Positions 44,893 through 52,839 of a stretch of DNA of 64,000 nt are shown here, piece after piece. This DNA is from Spirosoma endbachense. Lineage in GTDB: Bacteria > Bacteroidota > Bacteroidia > Cytophagales > Spirosomataceae. The DNA is taken from contig NZ_CP045997.1 in the NCBI RefSeq assembly GCF_010233585.1, forward strand, positions 5,750,621-5,814,620, read 5' to 3'. Positions within the stretch are counted from its first letter, which is position 1; every line of letters starts with the position of its first letter. Under the pieces are notes generated by a model that was given only the letters and a program-made list of their open reading frames with translations, searched no databases and had not been told where the DNA came from. The translations under genes and the position numbers were made by a program.

Positions 44893-45816
44893 ATGCAGCA
44901 GCTAACACTAGATGCCAAAACGATTGACATGCTTCGCAATATTCCGGATCTAATCCCGGTTTTCCGGGAATATTACGAAGATTGGTCTGTTCGGATATTT
45001 AACCGCGAGCAGTATGAATGCCGCAACTATCTTTCGCCAAATCGTCGGGATTTTTATAAGGTTTTGCTGATTACGGAAGGTGCAGGCGTTTTTACAATGG
45101 GGCAGAACACCTATTACATCGACGAGCCGACCATTTTGTATATTCACCCCAATGATATTATTTCCTGGAAAAACCTCTCCGAAAAAGTAGGTGGCTATTA
45201 CTGTTTATTTAAGAAAGGATATATTCAGGATCATCCACAACTAAAAGCGACCATCGATAAATATGCGCTTTATACCAACAAGGAAAAAAGTGTTATTCGA
45301 CTAACAGTGCAGGATGCTACGGCTCTGAATCAGTTTTTTGTTTTGATGCACCAGCAGGAACTATCAGGTAATTCGCTTTGGGAAGATGCCATTCAGGCTT
45401 ATCTGCAACTGTTAATGATCGAGAGCATTCGGGTCGCCCAGTTTCCTAAGCCCGATACTGTTTCGGACGAATTCAGGCATATCCACGCGTTTTTTCATCT
45501 TTTGGAAGAGGAGACTGCTCATATCAATTATACGAATCCTATCCGACTAAAAACGGCTAAAGAATTTGCCAGTAATCTGGCTGTTCATCCGAACCATCTG
45601 AATGCCCTGCTTAAAAAACACACGGGTCAGAACGTGAGCACTCATATCCGTAGTCGCTTGCTGGAAGAAGCCAAAGTATTGTTGTTACAAACAGACTGGA
45701 CCTTGCAGGATATCGGCTTTAGCATTGGCTTTGCTGAGCAATCCAATTTCAACCTGTTCTTCAAAAAAAACACCGGAATTACCCCGGCTGAATTCAGGCG
45801 TAGTGCTCATCGCTGA
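44893..45816 (+). CDS. AraC-family transcriptional regulator
   Basis: The ATG at 44893 gives 307 residues; a TTG start at 44845 is unlikely. The N-terminal cupin-like domain (about 25-150) is followed by a double HTH at the C-terminus: LKTAKEFASNLAVHPNHLNALLKKHTGQ and DWTLQDIGFSIGFAEQSNFNLFFKKNTGITPAEFRR, the AraC signature. This type in Bacteroidota often regulates a nearby oxidoreductase or exporter; no obvious target is adjacent. It converges with a Crp/Fnr gene across a MITE-like copy. Confidence 0.93.
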   Translation: MQQLTLDAKTIDMLRNIPDLIPVFREYYEDWSVRIFNREQYECRNYLSPNRRDFYKVLLITEGAGVFTMGQNTYYIDEPTILYIHPNDIISWKNLSEKVGGYYCLFKKGYIQDHPQLKATIDKYALYTNKEKSVIRLTVQDATALNQFFVLMHQQELSGNSLWEDAIQAYLQLLMIESIRVAQFPKPDTVSDEFRHIHAFFHLLEEETAHINYTNPIRLKTAKEFASNLAVHPNHLNALLKKHTGQNVSTHIRSRLLEEAKVLLLQTDWTLQDIGFSIGFAEQSNFNLFFKKNTGITPAEFRRSAHR

Positions 45817-45846
45817 TTATCAGGGAGAAACATGCTTTTTCGTACT

Positions 45847-45949
45847 AGTACTCGGCCAATTTAAACCTATACGGTTTTTGAAATCGTATAGGTTTGTAAT
45901 CAATTACTTTCATGATTATTCTGTATAAAATAGAAATTGGAAGAGTACT
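45847..45949 (+). repeat. MITE-like element, copy C (best preserved ends)
   Basis: The unit of 103 bp runs from AGTACTCGGCCAATTT to AAATTGGAAGAGTACT, an inverted repeat matching at 14 of 16 positions. The internal stem AAACCTATACGGTTT-TTG-AAATCGTATAGGTTT differs from copy B by A-to-C on one arm and T-to-G on the other, which keeps pairing. It lies in the convergent gap between the AraC and Crp/Fnr genes. Confidence 0.72.
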
Positions 45950-45960
45950 TGTAGGGATTC

Positions 45961-46539
45961 TCATAACCGAACCAATTTCAATAACTTACTGAACGTAGTA
46001 GGGTCTAACCCCAGGTAAGACGCCAGGTATTTTTGCGGAACAAGCTGCAATATGTGCGGACTCCGGGTCAGCAAAATCCGGAATTTTTCTTCTGCCGTGA
46101 ACGTCGCCAATTCAATCTGGCGCTCCAGAAGCCCGGCTAAAACCTGGGCCGAAGCCAGTCGTACCCAGCGCTCAATACGAGGGTATTCGTCAAGAAGCTG
46201 GGTGAAGTCTGGATAAGAAATACGGAGTAACTGGCTGTTAGTCAGTGTTTCGAGATAATATCGTGAAGGCTGCTGGAGTTGAAATGAATCGACGACACCC
46301 GAGAAAGAACCTGTATAGGAAAAGACCAGCGTCGTTTCTTTCGTATCCTCGCTCAGATAAAATGCCCGTTGCACACCATCCTGAACAAAATAGAGATAAT
46401 GCTCAATGTCTCCGGCGCGGGTCAGTACGGTTTTACGCTTATAGCTAACCGGATGCCAGCAATTGGCGAAGGCATCCCACTCGTCATCGTTTAGAGGGTA
46501 TGTTCGGAAAACTGTTTTTTTTAGGGCGTCTTTTTCCAA
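45961..46539 (-). CDS. Crp/Fnr-family transcriptional regulator
   Basis: The 192-residue protein has a cyclic-nucleotide-binding-like domain (about 20-115; RKTVLTRAGDIEHYLYFVQDGVQRAFY) and a shortened C-terminal HTH (QLVPQKYLASYLGLDPTTFSKLLKLVRL). No cysteines for an Fe-S cluster are placed as in Fnr. This short form is very common in Bacteroidota; ligands are mostly unknown. A 32-bp-arm hairpin lies just upstream of its start. Confidence 0.92.
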   Translation of the reverse strand: MEKDALKKTVFRTYPLNDDEWDAFANCWHPVSYKRKTVLTRAGDIEHYLYFVQDGVQRAFYLSEDTKETTLVFSYTGSFSGVVDSFQLQQPSRYYLETLTNSQLLRISYPDFTQLLDEYPRIERWVRLASAQVLAGLLERQIELATFTAEEKFRILLTRSPHILQLVPQKYLASYLGLDPTTFSKLLKLVRL

Positions 46540-46565
46540 CGTTTCGGGAGGTTAGGAAATTGAAT

Positions 46566-46645
46566 TAGGCCTTTCGCCTGGAGCCGTGCCACGGTTATCA
46601 CAAGTAGTATCAGTAACCGTGGCACGGCTCCAGGCGAAAGGCCTA
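46566..46645. repeat. Long perfect hairpin (32-bp arms, 16-nt loop)
   Basis: The arms 46566-46597 and 46614-46645 are exact inverse complements. The inner part has GTGCCACGGTTA, shared with the hairpin at 51393-51461. It lies 27 bp before the Crp/Fnr start (minus) and upstream of the YfhO-like gene (plus), so it is unlikely to be a simple terminator of either gene. Confidence 0.8.
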
Positions 46646-46778
46646 TGAATATAAGAAAGGCCTGAAAAGTATCGGGTAATAAGCCCATTTTTTATTGTTA
46701 CACGATGTATATACGCATACGGGTCGTGTGCAGACTGGCAAAATAGTGCGGTCTTTCCGCCGTTTTGGTACAAAGCCT

Positions 46779-46786
46779 TATCTTTG
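46779..46786 (+). promoter_or_regulatory. -7 box of the YfhO-like gene
   Basis: TATCTTTG matches TAnnTTTG exactly and lies 21 bp before the ATG at 46808. Confidence 0.5.
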
Positions 46787-46807
46787 GGCTACGTACTAGT
46801 TTACTTT

Positions 46808-49393
46808 ATGAACCAACCAACCCTATTTCAACGCCTTCGCCCACACCTGATCGCTGTGCTGGCTCTTTTGGTGCTGGCTATAATCTACTTCTCGCCAGTG
46901 CTGTCAGGCAAAACCTTATCGATGGGCGACGTTCAGCAAGCGTCTGCGTCGGCTCGCGAAATCCGTGAGATTACGAAAGAAACGGGCGAGAAACCCCTTT
47001 GGACCGATGCTGTTTTCAGCGGTATGCCGGGCTATATGATCGATTACAATTACCCATACATTCTGATCTATAAAGCCGTGATGAGCGTTGTCAATGTGTT
47101 GCCAAATACGGCCAGCATTGTATTCATCGTCATGTTGAGCATGTATATTCTGCTCGTTGTAATGGGCTGCAATGCATGGCTCTCTGCACTCGGCGCTGCT
47201 GCCTATGGCTTTGGTACGTTTGGTATCGTTAGTCTCGAAGCGGGACACGTTTCCAAACTCTTTGCCATGGGTTACGGTGCGGGTATGCTGGCGGGTGTAA
47301 TTCTGGCTTTACGCGGACGATACTGGGTTGGTGCCGCATTGATGGGGCTCTTCCTGAGCATGGAGTTTGGCGCGAACCACATCCAGATTACCTATTACCT
47401 GTTCATGACCATTGGGTTGTATGTACTCATTGAAGGAATTGCCCTGATTCGGGCAGGAAAGGGACGCCAGCTAGCCCTTGGGCTGGCAACTTTAGCCATA
47501 GCAGGTGGGCTGGCTGCGGGTAGTTTTGGAAAACGCTTACTCATTCTCAATCAATACACGAAAGAAACAATTCGTGGCCAATCGGAACTGACGGCCAAAA
47601 CAACGAATCCAGACGGCAAAACTCCCAGCAGCGAATCGAAAGGCGGTCTGGATAAAGACTATGCGTTTCTGTATAGCTATGGCAAGGCCGAGACATTGAC
47701 ACTACTCGTTCCGAATGTTTACGGTGGGGGATCGGCTGGCGGATTGACAACGGATTCGGAATTTTATAAAGCGATGACGAGCCGGGGGGTCGACCCCGCT
47801 TCGGCTAAACAAATGGCCGAATTGGGCGCGCCAACCTACTGGGGCGATCAGCCAATATTAGGCGGACCGGCCTATGCAGGAGCCGCTCTGCTCTTTCTGT
47901 TTGCGCTGGGTATGTTCGTTATTCCGGGGGCAATTCGCTGGTGGCTGTTGAGTGCGGCTGCGCTGATGATAATGCTGGCCTGGGGTAAAAACCTCCTGTT
48001 TTTTAATGAATTGCTATTTGATAACCTGCCCTATCTGAACAAGTTCCGGGCTATGACAATGGCACTCTGTCTGGCACAGCTATTTCTGGCGGCCGGGGCA
48101 GTTTTGGGTATACAGACTATTGTAAATCAAAAACTGACACTGGCTCAACTGCGGCAGCCGCTCCTGATCAGTCTGGGGCTAACGGCTGGTGTGGCGCTTA
48201 TTCTGGCTGTGCTGGGCGGTACATTCTTTACGTTCCAGAAACCCAATGACGTCGATATGCTATCCCGCTACTTTGGCGAAGCGGCTAAAGATTTTCAGGC
48301 AGCACTCATTAGCGACCGGCAGAGTATGTTGCGTTCTGATGCGTTCCGGTCGGTAATTCTGATCCTGTTGGCTGCCGGAACGTTATGGCTGTTTTTGACG
48401 AATAAAATCAAAGCCGTCGTATTTTATCCAATCCTGTCGGCAATTGTCATATTCGATTTGTTTTCGGTCGATAAGCGATTCCTGAATAATGCTGATTTCG
48501 TACCAAAAGCTCAGGTCGCAACGATCTTTGAACCTACTTCAGCCGATCAGCAGATTCTTCAGGATAAATCCCTCGGTTTCCGGGTGATGGATCAAACCGA
48601 ATCGTTCATGGAAAGCAACCGGGCTTCCTATTTTCACCGCTCGATTGGTGGTTATAATACAACCCGTTTGCGTCGTTACAACGAGTTGATGACGTTCGCG
48701 CTCCAGCCTAATTTCCTGAATATCCTGAATATGCTGAATGCGAAGTACGTGATTCGGCCCGGAGAATCGAATCCAGCCAATCCGCAGCAGGCACCAGCCG
48801 GACCAATTGCTTTGCCAAACCCGAGTGTATTGGGAGCGGCCTGGTTTGTTAAAACAGTGCAGCAGGTTAACAATGCCGATGAGGAAATGGCCGTTATGCA
48901 AAAGCTCAGCACGCGCGATTCAGCCGTGGTCGATAAGCGATTTGCTCATGAACTCGGTAATCTGCCCGCCACGATGGATCATACTGGCAGCACGATTGAA
49001 TTGACAAGTTACCGTCCCGATAAATTGATCTATCAGGCGAATGCCGTTCGCGATGGTTTGGTGGTGTTCTCGGAAGTGTATTATCGGGGCCATGAAGACT
49101 GGCAGGCGTTTATCGACGGTAAGCCAGCTCCCCATCTTCGGGCCAACTACGCCCTCCGTGCAATGCGTGTTCCGGCCGGAAAGCATACCATCGAATTCCG
49201 GTTTGAGCCTCCACTGGCCAAAACCGGTGATATGATCGACCTGATTTGCAATGTGTTATTGATTGGGTTGATTGGATTCGTTGCTTTTAAGGAAGGGCGT
49301 ACCCAGCGTACAGAGCCAGCATCTGCACCCGAACCTACTGTACCACCCACTTCGGAACCTGTGAAACCTGCTTCGAAGGCGAAAACGCGATGA
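46808..49393 (+). CDS. YfhO-family large membrane protein (GT-C-like)
   Basis: The ATG at 46808 gives 861 residues, preferred over the start at 46784 because the promoter box ends at 46786. About 13 membrane helices fill residues 15-555, with the typical early loop SMGDVQQASASAREIREITKETGEKPLWTD and SGMPGY. A C-terminal soluble beta-rich domain follows (YRPDKLIYQANAVRDGLVVFSEVYYRGHEDW). YfhO proteins in Gram-positives help glycosylate lipoteichoic acid as GT-C enzymes; in Bacteroidota the acceptor is unknown. A strong terminator follows. Confidence 0.88.
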   Translation: MNQPTLFQRLRPHLIAVLALLVLAIIYFSPVLSGKTLSMGDVQQASASAREIREITKETGEKPLWTDAVFSGMPGYMIDYNYPYILIYKAVMSVVNVLPNTASIVFIVMLSMYILLVVMGCNAWLSALGAAAYGFGTFGIVSLEAGHVSKLFAMGYGAGMLAGVILALRGRYWVGAALMGLFLSMEFGANHIQITYYLFMTIGLYVLIEGIALIRAGKGRQLALGLATLAIAGGLAAGSFGKRLLILNQYTKETIRGQSELTAKTTNPDGKTPSSESKGGLDKDYAFLYSYGKAETLTLLVPNVYGGGSAGGLTTDSEFYKAMTSRGVDPASAKQMAELGAPTYWGDQPILGGPAYAGAALLFLFALGMFVIPGAIRWWLLSAAALMIMLAWGKNLLFFNELLFDNLPYLNKFRAMTMALCLAQLFLAAGAVLGIQTIVNQKLTLAQLRQPLLISLGLTAGVALILAVLGGTFFTFQKPNDVDMLSRYFGEAAKDFQAALISDRQSMLRSDAFRSVILILLAAGTLWLFLTNKIKAVVFYPILSAIVIFDLFSVDKRFLNNADFVPKAQVATIFEPTSADQQILQDKSLGFRVMDQTESFMESNRASYFHRSIGGYNTTRLRRYNELMTFALQPNFLNILNMLNAKYVIRPGESNPANPQQAPAGPIALPNPSVLGAAWFVKTVQQVNNADEEMAVMQKLSTRDSAVVDKRFAHELGNLPATMDHTGSTIELTSYRPDKLIYQANAVRDGLVVFSEVYYRGHEDWQAFIDGKPAPHLRANYALRAMRVPAGKHTIEFRFEPPLAKTGDMIDLICNVLLIGLIGFVAFKEGRTQRTEPASAPEPTVPPTSEPVKPASKAKTR

Positions 49394-49425
49394 TGCGTGT
49401 AACTGTCTGATTTTAAATTCCAGTA

Positions 49426-49485
49426 AAAAAATTGGTCGGTCTGAATGATAGAAATCACGCTATCATTCAGACCGACCAATTTTTT
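49426..49485 (+). terminator. Strong terminator hairpin after the YfhO-like gene
   Basis: A perfect 26-bp stem (49426-49451 with 49460-49485, loop AAATCACG) ends in six T on plus and six T on minus, so it can stop transcription from both sides, including from THX at 49507. Confidence 0.88.
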
Positions 49486-49506
49486 GCTCTATTAGCGTAC
49501 TACATA

Positions 49507-49629
49507 TTAAACCGTAGGCTCTGGCTCCACTTTGGGAGCAGCCGACTTACCAGGTTTCCGAGGGCGGGTCATGCCGTAAGAGCCTCTTGCAATTTTTCCT
49601 TTGCGTGACTTTATATCGCCTTTTCCCAT
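49507..49629 (-). CDS. Small ribosomal protein bTHX
   Basis: A 40-residue frame from the ATG at 49629 reads MGKGDIKSRKGKIARGSYG and then MTRPRKPGKSAAPK, with a short acidic tail. MGKGDxKSRKGKI and GSYGxxRPRK are the conserved core of the Thx protein that sits in the head of the 30S subunit. It lies in the otherwise gene-free gap 49394-49890, on minus, before the shared terminator. It is very basic and has the usual family length. Confidence 0.93.
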   Translation of the reverse strand: MGKGDIKSRKGKIARGSYGMTRPRKPGKSAAPKVEPEPTV

Positions 49630-49674
49630 AGCTCTAACTGGTTTAGTTTTATTTTTTCTTTGACGGGTAATAGT

Positions 49675-49682
49675 TAAAGATA
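49675..49682 (-). promoter_or_regulatory. Possible -7 box of the THX gene
   Basis: On minus, TATCTTTA matches TAnnTTTG at seven of eight positions, 45 bp before the THX ATG. No clear -33 box. Confidence 0.3.
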
Positions 49683-49890
49683 CGGCAATTTTTTGATCCT
49701 TACCAGTTAATCTACATACGCGTCAGGGTTTTGGCCCTACTTACAACGGCTAATGCGACTAAAGCTATGGAAGTAGTAAATTTGGCAGGTGGCAAAAAAC
49801 AGATATAGTTGGAGAAAAGAAGCGAGTTATTACAACGGGGAGCCTTCTAAATGAGTCACTACAATTGAACTCATAATCTTTACGCAGTGT

Positions 49891-50214
49891 ATGAAGCAAG
49901 TATTTTCTTTAGGATTTCTTCTGCTTGTATTTTTGAGTTGTGATAAGAATACTGTAAAACCAGCTATAGTTGAGATGCAGATTGCCGACCATCAGCAGGA
50001 CTGCATGGGTGTGTCGCCCCAAAAATGTTTACTCGTTAAAATAAACAATGATACTAGCTGGCAACTCTTTTATGGGAATATTGAGGGTTTTGCGTATGAA
50101 GCTGGATTCGAATATAAACTGCTTGTCAAACGAGAGAAAATCGACAATCCGCCCGCCGATTCCTCAGATCTTCGTTATAGTTTGGTCAAACTTGTTGAAA
50201 AAAATAGACAGTAA
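49891..50214 (+). CDS. DUF4377 lipoprotein
   Basis: The 107-residue protein has a lipoprotein signal (LLLVFLSCDKN). The mature part matches the DUF4377 pattern: VEMQIADHQQDCMGVSPQKC, then WQLFYGNIEGFAYEAGFEYKL and a final NPPADSSDLRYSLVKLVE. DUF4377 is often found with META/HslJ-like domains in envelope or stress proteins; its function is unknown. It is monocistronic, and its end faces the GH43 gene. Confidence 0.85.
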   Translation: MKQVFSLGFLLLVFLSCDKNTVKPAIVEMQIADHQQDCMGVSPQKCLLVKINNDTSWQLFYGNIEGFAYEAGFEYKLLVKREKIDNPPADSSDLRYSLVKLVEKNRQ

Positions 50215-50295
50215 CGCCCAGATTTTCAGGTGGATTCCATACCCGCTACCTGCGGGCATTCTGGTTGAAACCCAACTAAAAATCTGGAAGAGACA

Positions 50296-51288
50296 TTAGT
50301 TAAGTCGTCGTGCCTCAACGCCTTCTACCGTAATCTTAACTGGCTTAATAGCCCCTTTCTCATCAAAATAGAGCCGGTCAATACAGGTTTCGCGGTGATT
50401 ACCATCGGTTTCCGTTAAGGGCCGGCGGTGATAAACAATATACCATTCGTCGGTGCCGGGCACCTGAATGATCGAATGATGGCCAGCACCGGTGGCAACA
50501 GTCGGGTCTTGCTGAAGTATTTTTCCTACCCGCTCGAACGGGCCAAACGGCGAGTTGGACACCGCGTAGGCTACGGAGTAATTAGGACCTGTCCAGCCTC
50601 CTTCCGACCACATAAAATAATACTTGCCATTACGGACGAACATCGTAGGGCCTTCCACGTAATTTTTCGGCGTAATCTCCCGAAAGAGAGTGCCGTCAGA
50701 GAAAGGAAGAAAACCCGTAAAATCGTCTTTTAAACGAGCAATGTTGCAATGTCCCCAGCCGCCATACAGCATGTAATACTGGCCGTCTTTGTCTTTAAAG
50801 ACAAACTGGTCGATCGGTTGGGCTCCATTACGGATCAGACCAATGAGCGGTTTGCCCAGATAATCCTTGAATGGTCCGGCGGGATTGTCGGCAACGGCAA
50901 CGCCAATGCCACCGATCTCTTTTTGCTCATCGTGAATATCGTTCGCACCAAAGAATAGAAAGTACTTCCCGCCCTTTTCAATGATGGCAGGAGCCCACAT
51001 GGCGCGTTTTGCCCATTTTACGGCAGTTGAATCAAGAATCCGGCTATGCTTTGTCCAGGTTACCAGATCTGGCGATGAAAACGCGTCAAAAAATGTCTGT
51101 TGGTTGTAAGGTGCCGAATAAGTTGGATAAATCCAGTACTGGTTCTTGAAAATGACCCCTTCCGGATCGGCGTACCAGCCCGGAAAAACAGGATTCCCTG
51201 ATTTCTTTACGGTTGATTTCTGAGCCTGTAAAGCGATAAAAGGGAAAGTGAATAAAGCGAGAAATAGAGCGTACCGACGTATAGACAT
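50296..51288 (-). CDS. GH43-family secreted glycoside hydrolase
   Basis: I choose the ATG at 51288 (MSIRRYALFLALFTFPF), which gives a signal peptide ending near LQAQK; 330 residues. A five-bladed propeller is implied by GNPVFPGWYADPEGVIF (the Asp is the usual general base), AKRAMWAPAIIEKGGKYF, DQFVFKDKDGQYYMLYGG and NYVEGPTMFVRNGKYYFMWS (Glu as likely general acid). Such enzymes remove arabinose or xylose from plant polysaccharides. There is no SusCD pair nearby. Confidence 0.88.
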   Translation of the reverse strand: MSIRRYALFLALFTFPFIALQAQKSTVKKSGNPVFPGWYADPEGVIFKNQYWIYPTYSAPYNQQTFFDAFSSPDLVTWTKHSRILDSTAVKWAKRAMWAPAIIEKGGKYFLFFGANDIHDEQKEIGGIGVAVADNPAGPFKDYLGKPLIGLIRNGAQPIDQFVFKDKDGQYYMLYGGWGHCNIARLKDDFTGFLPFSDGTLFREITPKNYVEGPTMFVRNGKYYFMWSEGGWTGPNYSVAYAVSNSPFGPFERVGKILQQDPTVATGAGHHSIIQVPGTDEWYIVYHRRPLTETDGNHRETCIDRLYFDEKGAIKPVKITVEGVEARRLN

Positions 51289-51392
51289 ACAAAGAGTAAT
51301 TAAGGAACAAGAGAAATGGGAGGACAAAAGTAAACCGAATTCGGAATTACCAGTTGAATTGGCAGGGAGGTTTTAGTATGGTGTTAGGCATG

Positions 51393-51461
51393 GAAGGAGG
51401 AATCAAGGAAGGGCGTGCCACGGTTCAAAACCGTGGCACGCCCTTCCTTGATTCCTCCTTC
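51393..51461. repeat. Long perfect hairpin (33-bp arms, 3-nt loop)
   Basis: The arms 51393-51425 and 51429-51461 are exact inverse complements with loop CAA. The inner GTGCCACGGTT is shared with the hairpin at 46566-46645, but the outer parts differ. It lies 18 bp after the dprA stop (minus) and about 100 bp before the GH43 start, so it may end the dprA transcript. Confidence 0.8.
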
Positions 51462-51479
51462 ACTAATAAGACAAACTGG

Positions 51480-52610
51480 TTAAATGTAAATCACAGCGTA
51501 CTTCTTGCCGGGAAGTGATCGAACAAATCCACGAAACTCAAGACTGAGGAGCAAAGACGCCAGTCGGCCCATCGGAATCTGGCTTTTCCAGCTTAGGTCG
51601 TCGATGTGTAAGTCATTAACCTGACGCAGCAGGGCAATAATCTGACTTTCTTCTTCCGTAATGTCCACGGGCAAAGCAGGTGCAGGTGCCGAGGTTGCCC
51701 GTAATCCAGTAGACGAGGGTGGATTGTCAGGCCGGTCCCAGTTAAGCGCTTCAATAATGTCTTTCGGACTGGTATAAATCTGCGCTTTATTTTCGCGAAT
51801 GAGTTTATTACAACCCGCCGAAAACGTCTGATTCAACTGGCCGGGTACGGCAAATACCTCACGATGGTAGTTGTTGGCATATTCGGCCGTTATTAATGCC
51901 CCGCCTTTCGCGGCTGCCTCTACCACCACAATGGCATCACTCAGACCGGCAATGATGCGGTTCCGCGCTGGAAACAGGTGGGCATCTGGTTTTGTCCCTG
52001 GTTGACTTTCGGTCAGCAATCCGCCCAAAATCTGCATATCCTGCGCCGTTTTCTGATGTACATTCGGGTAGATAATGTCCAGACCGCTGGCCATCACCCC
52101 AATGGTCGGTAAGCTGTTGGCCAGACTGGCACGATGGGCAGCAATGTCGATGCCGTAGGCCAGCCCACTAATGACGTTAGCGCCATAAGGGGCAACCGCT
52201 TCAATGATTTCATTGGTGATGCGCCGGCCGTATTCGGTAGCCTGCCGCGTGCCTACCAGACCAATTGTTCGGGGAGCGTTTAGATTTCCTGATCCTTGAA
52301 AATACAGAAGAGCCGGGGCATCATACAGGGTTTTGAGCCGTGTCGGGTAGTCTTTATCGGTATAGAACAGTATTGTTGCTCCCAACTTTTCAACACGTTT
52401 CATAACCTGTTCGGCTTCTTCCAGAATACCCGGCTTGAGAATAGCACGAGCCGTGACTTCGCCAATGCCCGGAACTTTCATCAGGCGAGCCAACGGAGAC
52501 CGAAACACCTCGGTAGCTGAACCACAGTAACTAACCAGTTGTCGAATAAGAATGCTGCCAACCCCCGGAACGAGGGTGAGGGCTAATTGGGATTGAGTAT
52601 CGGTGGGCAC
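51480..52610 (-). CDS. dprA: DNA-processing protein DprA
   Basis: The 376-residue protein has an N-terminal helix-hairpin-helix part (LALTLVPGVGSILIRQLV; LMKVPGIGEVTARAI). The central Rossmann-like DprA/Smf domain has LVGTRQATEYGRRIT, VISGLAYGIDIAAHRASL, GVMASGLDIIYPNVHQ, FPARNRIIAGLSDAIVVVEAAAKGGALITAEYA and VFAVPGQLNQTFSAGCNKLI. The C-terminus (about 310-376) is a winged helix. It loads RecA on incoming single-stranded DNA during transformation. No other competence gene is nearby. Confidence 0.95.
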   Translation of the reverse strand: MPTDTQSQLALTLVPGVGSILIRQLVSYCGSATEVFRSPLARLMKVPGIGEVTARAILKPGILEEAEQVMKRVEKLGATILFYTDKDYPTRLKTLYDAPALLYFQGSGNLNAPRTIGLVGTRQATEYGRRITNEIIEAVAPYGANVISGLAYGIDIAAHRASLANSLPTIGVMASGLDIIYPNVHQKTAQDMQILGGLLTESQPGTKPDAHLFPARNRIIAGLSDAIVVVEAAAKGGALITAEYANNYHREVFAVPGQLNQTFSAGCNKLIRENKAQIYTSPKDIIEALNWDRPDNPPSSTGLRATSAPAPALPVDITEEESQIIALLRQVNDLHIDDLSWKSQIPMGRLASLLLSLEFRGFVRSLPGKKYAVIYI

Positions 52611-52839
52611 GAATGATAAAAAGCTGAATTTGTATACGGGAATTGACTCAGTGATGACTTCTACAAGCTTACGGATTTCTGGCGTTAAAAACCAGTTTAA
52701 CCGAAAAACAGGCTTTCTTCAACGAATAAGTCTTTAATGTCTTTTTAATGATAGCATTCTCATAACATTGACTTCATCTTCGGGTAACGTGCAGACGGTT
52801 ACTTTGTAGCTGAGAATTTATCCGTTCAATTATCTGCTC

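Noticed and set aside
46566..46645. The long hairpin as a terminator of the Crp/Fnr or YfhO-like gene
   Set aside because: It lies upstream of both starts and no T run follows.
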